DNA of 7,773 bases from NCBI GenBank assembly GCA_047972415.1, contig JBKEAN010000252.1, positions 1 through 7,773 on the forward strand. Direction: 5' to 3'. Source of the DNA: Mangrovibacterium sp047972415 (lineage in GTDB: Bacteria > Bacteroidota > Bacteroidia > Bacteroidales > Prolixibacteraceae). Below, piece after piece: positions 1-7,000 of the stretch. The notes under the pieces are model-generated. The model saw only the letters and a list, made by a program, of their open reading frames with translations. It did no database searches and was not told the DNA's origin. Within the stretch, counting starts at the first letter, position 1; each line of letters starts with the position of its first letter. The position numbers and the translations under genes are program-made.

Positions 1-1050
1 ATGTGTCCTAAACCGTACACTTTAGCCGACATATATGTGCTACCCAATGGGAACGAGGCCGTGGACATTGTAAAACGTGCGGTAAAAAACATCAAACGAA
101 ATTACGATCGCAATACGCATCAGCTGGAAGCATTTTACCGGCGAACAGACTACCGCGATAGCGTAGCCTCGCAACTGGTTGAAGCTGCCCTGCTAATTGA
201 AGACAAAGGCATTACTACTTCAGACGAGACAGTGCGGATTCAGATACAGGAGATAAGAAAAAGCACGAATTACCTGGTTGTTATGAGTAAAAAGCACCAA
301 ACAGCGCTAGCCGTTATGGAAAAATATTTTGGGGGTCACCTAAATATTCTTTACCGAACATTCACAAATCAAGTACGAGACTACCAGTCTGACTGGTGGT
401 ATAAACCGCTTACCGACTACGAAAAATTCAACTACGAATTCGAGGGATTCGAATGGCTCGACTCTACCAAGGTTTACAAAATCAGATTTATTTACAATAC
501 TCGCTGGCCCGACGGAACGCGTGCCTCAGGAAACAAAAACTTGGAAGCAGGCGGATACATCTACATCAACTCAAACGATTGGGCAATTTTAAAAGTAGAA
601 AGCTGGTGGAGGTTCCTGAATCAGGAGAGATGGTTTAAAGATAACTACCTTACATGGAACGAAACCGGGTACCAGAAAATTAACGGAAAATACTATTTAA
701 AGTATAAGCGGAGCTTAGATGCTCCTGACGGAGAATTCTGGGTATACGAAAACCCGGATGCCCCGGATAAAAACAAAAGAATAAAATCGATACAAAATGC
801 AGAAAGTATCATGCTTATTACCAACGTTGTTACAAGTAAAAACGAAATGAACAAAATACGCTATCGCGAAAAACTGGCGCGCGACGAAAACTCACTAAAA
901 ACCGCATACCCTTATAATCCCGCTTTCTGGAAGATTTACAATGGACTGAAAGAAAACCCGGTGGAAGAAAAATTTATACACGATATGGAATGGGAAAAAT
1001 CGCTTGAAATTCAATTTGAAGAACGCTCATCGAACGATGCTCAAAATTAG
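1..1050 (+). CDS. CarboxypepD_reg-like family protein, C-terminal part (5' partial)
   Basis: The frame is open from base 1 to a TAG stop at 1048-1050 and gives 349 residues. The ATG at base 1 is probably an internal methionine: there is no signal peptide, whereas relatives in Bacteroidota usually begin with a signal peptide and a carboxypeptidase-regulatory-like beta-sandwich that would lie to the left. Family-like features are the segment around residues 18-48 (EAVDIVKRAVKNI, then NY and LEAFYRR), which matches the usual A.div..ai.nI...Y....l.gFYRe pattern; an EAALLIEDKG strand at 61-70; and the stretch at 157-200, where KVYKIRF, GGYIYI and WAILKVES fit the family's bipartite beta region. 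YQKINGKYYLKYKR (224-237) is also typical. The likely location is periplasm or outer membrane; the biochemical role is unknown. The last 14 bases overlap the ABC ATPase gene, so it is probably cotranscribed with it. The family call rests on motif recognition only. Confidence 0.6.
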   Translation: MCPKPYTLADIYVLPNGNEAVDIVKRAVKNIKRNYDRNTHQLEAFYRRTDYRDSVASQLVEAALLIEDKGITTSDETVRIQIQEIRKSTNYLVVMSKKHQTALAVMEKYFGGHLNILYRTFTNQVRDYQSDWWYKPLTDYEKFNYEFEGFEWLDSTKVYKIRFIYNTRWPDGTRASGNKNLEAGGYIYINSNDWAILKVESWWRFLNQERWFKDNYLTWNETGYQKINGKYYLKYKRSLDAPDGEFWVYENPDAPDKNKRIKSIQNAESIMLITNVVTSKNEMNKIRYREKLARDENSLKTAYPYNPAFWKIYNGLKENPVEEKFIHDMEWEKSLEIQFEERSSNDAQN

Positions 1051-1717
1051 AAACATTACCAAAAAATTCGGAAGCTTTTCGGCGGTCGATAACCTCAACC
1101 TCGAAATAAACCAGCCCGGCCTCTACCTTTTGATAGGTGACAATGGATCCGGGAAAACCACGCTTCTTAACATGATGGCAGGTTTTGTTCGCCCCTGCAA
1201 AGGGCAAATTAGCATAAACGGTTCGCCGGATGCCGATTATTACCGGCACCAATTGGGTATTTCCACCGAACCATTTAGCACCGAGCCATCGCTAACAGTT
1301 ATTGAAATTGCCGAAATTGTTCAACAAATAAAACGGGTGCCATCCGCAGAAACGCATGACTTCCTGAAACAATGGGAACTATGGGCGGTTCGCGAAAAAA
1401 CGTTTAAAACGCTATCGACCGGAATGAAAAAGCGGTTGAGCCTAGCACTTTCGATGCTGGGAAAACCCGATTTCTATTTATGGGACGAACCATTCAACGG
1501 CCTCGATCCGCTTGGAATACATTTACTAAACCAGATTATCAAAGAACTAACAGTCGGTCAAAAAACAATTTTCCTGTCAACCCACCTGCTAAACGAAATT
1601 GCTGTTCCCTTCACTTCTGTATTTATTATGAAAGAAGGGAAACTAACTGCAACTGTTCCCGGAGGCTCATCCGAAAACATTAATGGCACCATTCTCAACC
1701 TGCTAAAAACTAATTAA
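1037..1717 (+). CDS. ABC transporter ATP-binding protein
   Basis: This is a 226-residue cytoplasmic ATPase that would power transport through the membrane protein encoded next. Starting at ATG 1037, the sequence shows the A-loop region (F11), Walker A GDNGSGKT (34-41), signature LSTGM (126-130, a variant of LSGGQ common in ABC-2/DrrA-like exporters), Walker B FYLWDE (146-151) with catalytic E151, D-loop GLD (155-157) and H-loop H183. The usual Q-loop glutamine appears to be replaced by E78 (ISTEPF), as also occurs in ABC-2-type ATPases. The frame also allows a TTG start at 1004, but ATG 1037 puts the conserved LKIRNITKKFG beta-strand at the N terminus and overlaps the upstream stop by only 14 bases, typical of translational coupling. 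The stop at 1715-1717 directly abuts the permease ATG at 1718. The length fits a single-domain ABC-2 ATPase. The family is certain; the substrate is unknown. Confidence 0.93.
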   Translation: MLKIRNITKKFGSFSAVDNLNLEINQPGLYLLIGDNGSGKTTLLNMMAGFVRPCKGQISINGSPDADYYRHQLGISTEPFSTEPSLTVIEIAEIVQQIKRVPSAETHDFLKQWELWAVREKTFKTLSTGMKKRLSLALSMLGKPDFYLWDEPFNGLDPLGIHLLNQIIKELTVGQKTIFLSTHLLNEIAVPFTSVFIMKEGKLTATVPGGSSENINGTILNLLKTN

Positions 1718-2440
1718 ATGATAAGCTTCGAACTAAAACTTTTCAGGAATAAGAGACAGCTGATTCCAGCAACAATTTTGCTACTTGCCTTGCTTTTCCT
1801 TGCCTATATTAACTATTGGATTGGTACCGAAAACAGGCAATTGGAAGGCACCGCACTAGCCGAATTTATTTCGATTCGGGCGAGCCAGTCGGCATTGCCG
1901 GCATTATTTTTCATTTTATGGGTATTCCAACGCAGCATTCATTTAATAAATACAGGGTACTACCGGATGTTGCTCCTCTCAGGATGGCAGCGTCACAAAC
2001 TATTCTTTTACAGCATCATGCAGGTTTGTATCTACGCTATTTCATTTATGGTGCTGAATTTCATATGTTATGCGATTCTCAGCTTTTTCGATGGAACAAA
2101 CCCTTTACAACTTGTTTTCGGTACCGATTACAATGCGCTGGTTTCGCAGTTCCTCTACCTGGCAGCTACCGGATTTATGGCGCAGGCACTGGCTTTTGTA
2201 CAGCCTGCCCCGGTAATGACTTTACCCCTTCTGGCATACTGGTTTTTAGAGGGGTGGCTAGCAAATTCAATTCACCAAAAACTGGAAAGCGAAGCGGGCA
2301 ATTTTTTACCCTTGCAAGCTATAAAAACAATTATTGATAAAAACCTGCTCACACCTCAGCAAACATTGCTTATTGCAACATACTCTCTACTCTTTTTACT
2401 AGCGCTCCATTTTTCAATTCAAAAAAGGATGTTTGTATGA
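1718..2440 (+). CDS. Six-helix membrane protein, probable ABC permease partner
   Basis: This is a 240-residue hydrophobic protein with about six predicted transmembrane helices by eye, near residues 16-36, 57-77, 96-124, 141-161, 165-182 and 214-234. A short basic N terminus (FRNKRQ) and the cytoplasmic-looking basic segments near 83-94 (GWQRHK) and at the C terminus (IQKRMFV) fit an inner-membrane topology. I do not recognise a named family motif. The permease role is inferred from position: its ATG immediately follows the stop of the ABC ATPase gene without spacing, and its stop overlaps the next start in an ATGA. Six helices without a large extracytoplasmic domain fit the ABC-2 exporter class better than MacB/FtsX-type permeases. 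No Shine-Dalgarno sequence precedes the start, which is common in Bacteroidota. It would act as a dimer with two ATPase subunits; the cargo cannot be read from the sequence. Confidence 0.8.
   Translation: MISFELKLFRNKRQLIPATILLLALLFLAYINYWIGTENRQLEGTALAEFISIRASQSALPALFFILWVFQRSIHLINTGYYRMLLLSGWQRHKLFFYSIMQVCIYAISFMVLNFICYAILSFFDGTNPLQLVFGTDYNALVSQFLYLAATGFMAQALAFVQPAPVMTLPLLAYWFLEGWLANSIHQKLESEAGNFLPLQAIKTIIDKNLLTPQQTLLIATYSLLFLLALHFSIQKRMFV
2425..2429 (+). promoter_or_regulatory. Shine-Dalgarno-like AAGGA before the thioredoxin gene
   Basis: AAGGA lies 7 nt upstream of ATG 2437, inside the end of the permease gene. The other genes in the window have no comparable motif, in line with the weak use of Shine-Dalgarno sites in Bacteroidota, so it may help re-initiation at the ATGA overlap. 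It is a short match in an A-rich stretch and could be chance. Confidence 0.4.
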
Positions 2441-2988
2441 AGTTTAAATATCCCATAACCGTTGCTGTTGCTTTTATTGCGGTGTTGGTACTGAACAACA
2501 AAATAGCTGAGTGGAAAACCTACCGCTTTTACAGTAATCTTAAAAATATTGACGAACCAATCCGGGAAGAACTAAAAAGAAACGAATTATTGAGCGACGA
2601 AGCCAATGCACAAATCCTTGTCATCAACCTTTGGGCAACCTGGTGCGTCCCATGCCAGAAAGAAATTCCGCAACTAAATCAACTGGTAGATAAATACGAA
2701 AATGAAAATACCCTTTTTATTTCGGTAACCGACGAAGCCGAAAATGAGGTTTCGGAATGGCTGAACTTACAGAAAAACGAACCACTCTACTTCCCGATAT
2801 ACGAAAACAAACGATTGATGAATTATTTGTTTCAACTCAATCCACAACCCCGCCTGAAAAAAGGCCATTTCCCTGAATTGCTACCCACAAACATTATCAT
2901 TTACAACGGAAAATTAATGTTCTTTGAACAGGGTTTTTCCGAAGAGAATATCACCAAAATGGACTCAGTTTTAAATGTGATAAACTGA
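2437..2988 (+). CDS. TlpA-family membrane-anchored thioredoxin-like protein
   Basis: This is a 183-residue thiol-disulfide oxidoreductase of the TlpA/ResA type. Residues about 5-20 form one N-terminal hydrophobic anchor or uncleaved signal, which would place the catalytic domain in the periplasm. The thioredoxin fold is shown by the strand ILVINLWATWC, the active site WCVPC (C70 and C73) followed by QKEIPQLNQL on the first active-site helix, the strand NTLFISVTDE (91-100), and the cis-proline loop at LPTNIIIYNGK with P150. A short basic and proline-rich stretch (about 136-146) lies just before the cis-Pro. Members usually reduce or isomerise disulfides in exported proteins or during cytochrome c maturation; the target here is unknown. 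The gene overlaps the permease gene by ATGA (2437-2440), and an AAGGA lies 7 nt before the start, one of the few Shine-Dalgarno-like sites here. It is the last gene before the terminator. The fold is certain, the physiological role is not. Confidence 0.9.
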   Translation: MKFKYPITVAVAFIAVLVLNNKIAEWKTYRFYSNLKNIDEPIREELKRNELLSDEANAQILVINLWATWCVPCQKEIPQLNQLVDKYENENTLFISVTDEAENEVSEWLNLQKNEPLYFPIYENKRLMNYLFQLNPQPRLKKGHFPELLPTNIIIYNGKLMFFEQGFSEENITKMDSVLNVIN

Positions 2989-3001
2989 GGATATGTACAA
3001 A

Positions 3002-3035
3002 AAAGCTGTCGGCGAGTTACTTCACCGACAGCTTT
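3002..3035. terminator. Bidirectional intrinsic terminator between convergent operons
   Basis: Bases 3002-3012 (AAAGCTGTCGG) pair perfectly with 3025-3035 (CCGACAGCTTT), giving an 11-bp stem with a 12-nt loop. On the - strand the hairpin is followed directly by six T residues (complement of 2999-3004), which is a good terminator for the beta-barrel/adhesin operon. On the + strand the hairpin is followed by TTTCTTG and a later T-run at 3048-3053, so it can also end the ABC/thioredoxin operon. It lies 14 bp after the thioredoxin stop and 34 bp beyond the stop of the opposing gene. The 80-bp gap 2989-3068 holds nothing else I can identify. Confidence 0.85.
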
Positions 3036-3068
3036 CTTGATAAACATTTTTTGCGTAGCTAGCTTGTC

Positions 3069-3965
3069 CTATAAACTAAAAGCAAAACGGAATTTAATAC
3101 CCACGGCCAGTGCTTGTAACTTATCGGCATAAGCTGTTCCGTCGGCGCCAGGCGAAGCATTTACCACCGGGTTAAAGATTAGCTGATCTGGCTGTTCGGT
3201 GTTGTACCCGATTAGCGGAACTGCACTATTGCTTTTCTTGTTTATCGATGTGAGTGGTATATCGGCAAAAAAGCCCGCATAAAAACTGCTTCGTCCACCA
3301 AGTTTTTGCTTGATCCCGGTTTCGAATAAAAAGGCATAATTTGTTTTGATATCCAAATCGCGTTTACCGGAACTGACGTTGCCCCACGAGCCAAAGCCCA
3401 TAAATTTGGGGCCGTGCAGCAGGGCATCCCATTGCGGATAATAACCTGCCGTTTGAAGGTCGACTACCTTACTTTTATAGCTGGCGCTAACCGGGAAACC
3501 AACCGATAAACCGGCAGATGCATAAATTCGAAGCTCGTTGCCGGAGGTTTCGTATTGCACACGGACGGGGACTGAAAATAAACTGAGGTTTTCCCACTCG
3601 CGATAGGAGCTGGTTGAATAGCGGAACTCAAAATCGTCGCCTTCAACATCGGTTGATAAATAACTATCGGTAACAGCTCCCAACAACAGCTCCGAACGGT
3701 ATGCTTGGTAGTCCAGTCCAGCCGAGAGACTCCAGTTTTGATTGAGGTAATAGCCATATTGCAGCCCGAATCCCATACCGTAACGGCTGTTACTATCCAC
3801 CAAATCGTTTGTGTTAAAGCGAAGTGTAGAAAAAGGCCCCTTAACACAGACCGAGATTTCTGAATCAGGCAATTTCACCTCCTGCGCTTTCAGCCCCATA
3901 CCGAATAGCGAAATTACGAGAAAAAGTAAACTGTATTTGTAGCGGTTTAACTTGCATGTATTCAT
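3069..3965 (-). CDS. Outer-membrane beta-barrel protein (PorT/OMP_b-brl-like)
   Basis: This is a 298-residue protein with an N-terminal signal peptide: basic start (KLNRYKY), hydrophobic core SLLFLVISLFGMGL (12-25) and probable cleavage after LKA at residue 27. The rest alternates short amphipathic strands and polar turns, for example RYGMGFGLQYGYYLNQNWSL, LSLFSVPVRVQYE, LRIYASAGLSVGF and YAGFFADIPLTSI. It ends in a typical last barrel strand, AVGIKFRFAFSL. This pattern is that of Bacteroidota porin-family or PorT-like barrels of 8-10 strands; size and signal fit. The frame extends up to a TTG at 4007, but ATG 3965 puts the signal peptide at the N terminus, so it is preferred. The gene follows the adhesin stop by 53 bp on the same strand and is probably cotranscribed, suggesting a surface role linked to the adhesin. 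It lacks the NPAYAG-type N-terminal motif of PorP/SprF proteins, so that assignment is not supported. The exact function is unknown. Confidence 0.75.
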   Translation of the reverse strand: MNTCKLNRYKYSLLFLVISLFGMGLKAQEVKLPDSEISVCVKGPFSTLRFNTNDLVDSNSRYGMGFGLQYGYYLNQNWSLSAGLDYQAYRSELLLGAVTDSYLSTDVEGDDFEFRYSTSSYREWENLSLFSVPVRVQYETSGNELRIYASAGLSVGFPVSASYKSKVVDLQTAGYYPQWDALLHGPKFMGFGSWGNVSSGKRDLDIKTNYAFLFETGIKQKLGGRSSFYAGFFADIPLTSINKKSNSAVPLIGYNTEQPDQLIFNPVVNASPGADGTAYADKLQALAVGIKFRFAFSL

Positions 3966-4004
3966 TGTTCTGTATTTTTTTACGTTCGACAAATTTGTTT
4001 TTTG

Positions 4005-4012
4005 CAAACCTA
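4005..4012 (-). promoter_or_regulatory. Possible Bacteroidota -7 promoter element upstream of the beta-barrel gene
   Basis: Read on the - strand, the sequence is TAGGTTTG, matching the Bacteroidota primary sigma factor consensus TAnnTTTG. It lies 39 bp upstream of ATG 3965, in the gap after the adhesin stop. No convincing -33 TTTG element is visible at the expected distance. It may give the barrel gene its own transcript in addition to read-through from the adhesin gene, or may be a chance match. Confidence 0.25.
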
Positions 4013-4018
4013 TACCAA

Positions 4019-7000
4019 TTATTGCACGATGATTTTTGTACTAAGAACCACCCCTCCGGCTTTGGTGCTGATTACATAAACTCCCGGCATGGTTCCGGCT
4101 GGTAATACCAGCTCGTTTTGGTTTGATTCACCTGCTTTTTGGAGAAGTGGCATGCCGTACAGGTTGTTTACCTGTAATTTCAGGTCACTCAACATATCGG
4201 GGTCGTAAGTCGTGCTGATGCGGACAACCGAACCAGCCTTGGCCGGGCTTGGCGAAGCCTGAATTGTGTAGGCTGTCGCCCTTTTCGAAACCAAAAACTC
4301 GCAGGTACGGTACTCCACCCCGTCGGCACCGGTCATTTCCACATAGTACAATGCACTCGGATCAAGTGTGTTGCTGGCATTATCGCCCGCCGAGTAATAT
4401 TGCCCTGTGCCGATCAGTATTCCATTCCGGTACCATCGGTAAGCGGTAAAGCGGTAGCCACCGTTGGTTTCCGGTTGGTTATTCACCAGCAATACATTGT
4501 CGAATTTCTGCACCACAAAGTTTTCGTAACTTAAATAGTCGAAGGGCTTTTCAATCGTGAGGCTGTACGTAGCCGTTTGGCTTCCATCCTGCGAACTCAA
4601 ATGAATAAGTTGGGTGAACGTGCCGGAGCCGGAAGTCGAGATAGAGAAAGCTTCGGGTACATCGGCGCTGGCATTTGCTTCTTTGGTATAAGTCACCCTT
4701 GTCAGGTTCATTTCGTCTCCGCAACCCAGCTCTATGCTTAGTTCTTTTTCGGGATTGGTGTAGGTAATCCCGTTGATGGTTATTTGCCAGATAGAAGGGT
4801 CGGAGCTTTCAATGCTCAAGCTACGAGTCACCGGCTCGGCAGCCAGATAGTTTTCATTTCCGGCTTGCGATGCCGTTATTTCAACTGTTCCGGAAGTTTT
4901 CAAACTAACCTCTCCCGCCGGGCTAACTGTTGCCGGTGCTGTGGTGGCAGTGTAGGTGTAGGTATAAGTTACGGGCAAGCCCGAAGTCGTGGTTGCACTT
5001 AAATTGAAATCGGCATCCGCTTCGATGTTTCGGGTTAAATCCTCGTCAAATACAATGCTTTGCGGGGCTTTGTTTACCGTAAAGGTGCCGGCGGTGTACA
5101 TAAAATCGTAGTTGTCGCCCGACGCGCCGCCAAGGCTTAAACTATTGTTATAAGTACCTGCCGGGCTGGCTGTATTTACGCTTGTTGAAATGCTTGGCAT
5201 CGTTGTTAAAACCGCTTCGTTCTCCGCATTGACCCAACCATTGCTTTGGTAGGTGAGTGCCGGATTTACCTCGCCGTATCGTTTGCTTTGCGCATCGGCA
5301 ATAAAAGTAAGCATGGCCTTGTTAATAACTCCCGTTTGCAAGATTGACGCGGGCGGTGCCAGGTAGTAGGCCTGATCGGCACCGCTGAGGGTATAAGTTA
5401 CCGTCACTGTTTTTCCGGTTCCAGCAGTAGCATTGTCAAATTCGGCGGTGGCCGTTACACCAACGTCGTTTCCATTAACGATACCCGAAAGCACGCCCAA
5501 ACTGGCCACCGTGGCACTGGTGGTTCCATCGTACGTTTTTGCCAAAACCACCGGGTCGGTTATTTGCAGCTGGCTGATTGTACGGAAGCTAATCACATTG
5601 CCATAGCCTGTACCGGCTGCGTTGGTGGCATAGGCCCGTACATAGTAGGTTTGTCCGGCACTTAATCCGCTCACTGCCTGGCTAAACGTACCCATCCCAC
5701 TGCCAACAACAACGCTGCTTGTAGCCACATCTCCCCGTACTGGAACCATGTTGGTAGCCGAATAGACAATACCGCTTTCGGTTATGCTTGTTGCACCGTC
5801 GCTGCTTACAGTTCCACCCAAATCGGCCGAATACAAACCAGTGACCAATGCTGTGGTTTGCAAAACGGGGATATCAATCCCTGTACCCTGAATGGTCAAT
5901 GTATAAGGATTGCTCCATAAGCTATTGTTGACCAGGCTGATTTGTACCGTTTTCGGGCCAATCGAACTTGGTGAAAACCGGACAACAAAACTGGTCGAAC
6001 CCGGCGGGGCTACTGTTGATAAAGGTTGTTGCTGTATGCTGAAATCGGCAGCATCGGCACCACTAACACCAAGCGGTGTTGTTACTGAAAGCGCACCCAT
6101 GCCCTGGTTCTCAATGGTAAATACAACATCCGTGCTGCTGTTTACCATTTCGTTTCCAAAATCGTAAGTTCCGCCATTACCAATCGCAGTAACGCCTTGC
6201 AGCAAGTTTATCAGCGGTTGGTCGTCGTCCAGAATAGTTACTGTGGCTACCCTACTTACATCAACAGTCAATGCGTCCGGCGACAGGTTGTTTAGCGCAA
6301 TCGTTAAGCTTTCGTCTGTTTCCAGCTTGGTATCAGCTGTTGGGTTTAGGTTGAAGGTATGCATTTCGCCAACGGTACCGGTAAACGCAAGGGTTTGCGC
6401 TGCAATTGGCGTATAGTCGTTATCTGCGGTGCTTGCGCTGCCGTCCATCGTGCTTACATCAACGGAAAAACCGCCTTGCACGGCCTTGTCCAGCATGACA
6501 GTAAGTGCTATCGCGCCGTTGTTTTCGTAACCGCTGGCATTGGCAATTGTCACCATGGCAGCATCGTCATTGGTAATGGTACCGACGGCTGTTGCATCGG
6601 AAATAACAACATTGGTTCCGTTTGCATTGGAAAGGGTCAGGCTGACTGTTTCATCCGCTTCCACAATGGCATCGCCCATTACCGAAACCGTGATTGTTTT
6701 ACTGCTTTCGCCGGCTGCAAAAACCAGGGTACCCGATGCTGCTGTGTAATCGTTTCCTGCCTCGGCTGTTCCGTTTGATGTGGCATAATCAACGCTTGCA
6801 CCCCCCGCTAAAGCCGGTTCCGAAAGCGACACGGTAAACACAAGGTTTGTTGTTCCGGTATTTCCTTCAGTAACAACCACATCGTTCACCGAGCTTAAAA
6901 TCGGGTTCGTTGTGGTAAAGTTCCAGGTCGAATTGCCAGCAATACCTGCATAAGCATTGCCCGCAGCATCCATAAAAGCTGTTGGTGCAATTTGTATGTA

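Noticed and set aside
1004..1036. TTG start for the ABC ATPase at 1004
   Set aside because: The extra 11 residues precede the conserved first strand of the ATPase fold, and ATG 1037 gives the normal family N terminus.
3069..3965. Assignment of the barrel protein as PorP/SprF
   Set aside because: The typical N-terminal pattern of that family (a QYxxNPxxxNPAYAG-like segment) is absent; only size and position next to a T9SS cargo gene are similar.
3989..3998. Perfect 10-bp palindrome ACAAATTTGT upstream of the barrel gene
   Set aside because: It is too short and A+T-rich to be called an operator without a second copy; none was seen elsewhere in the gap.
3966..4007. N-terminal extension of the barrel protein starting at TTG 4007
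   Set aside because: The 14 extra residues are polar and would displace the signal peptide inward. ATG 3965 gives a standard signal peptide.
6359..6778. A 139-codon open frame on the + strand, rich in Cys, Gly and His
   Set aside because: It lies antisense to the Calx-beta coding region. The odd composition is that expected from reading the opposite strand of Ala/Thr/Asn/Val codons. No start context or family pattern.
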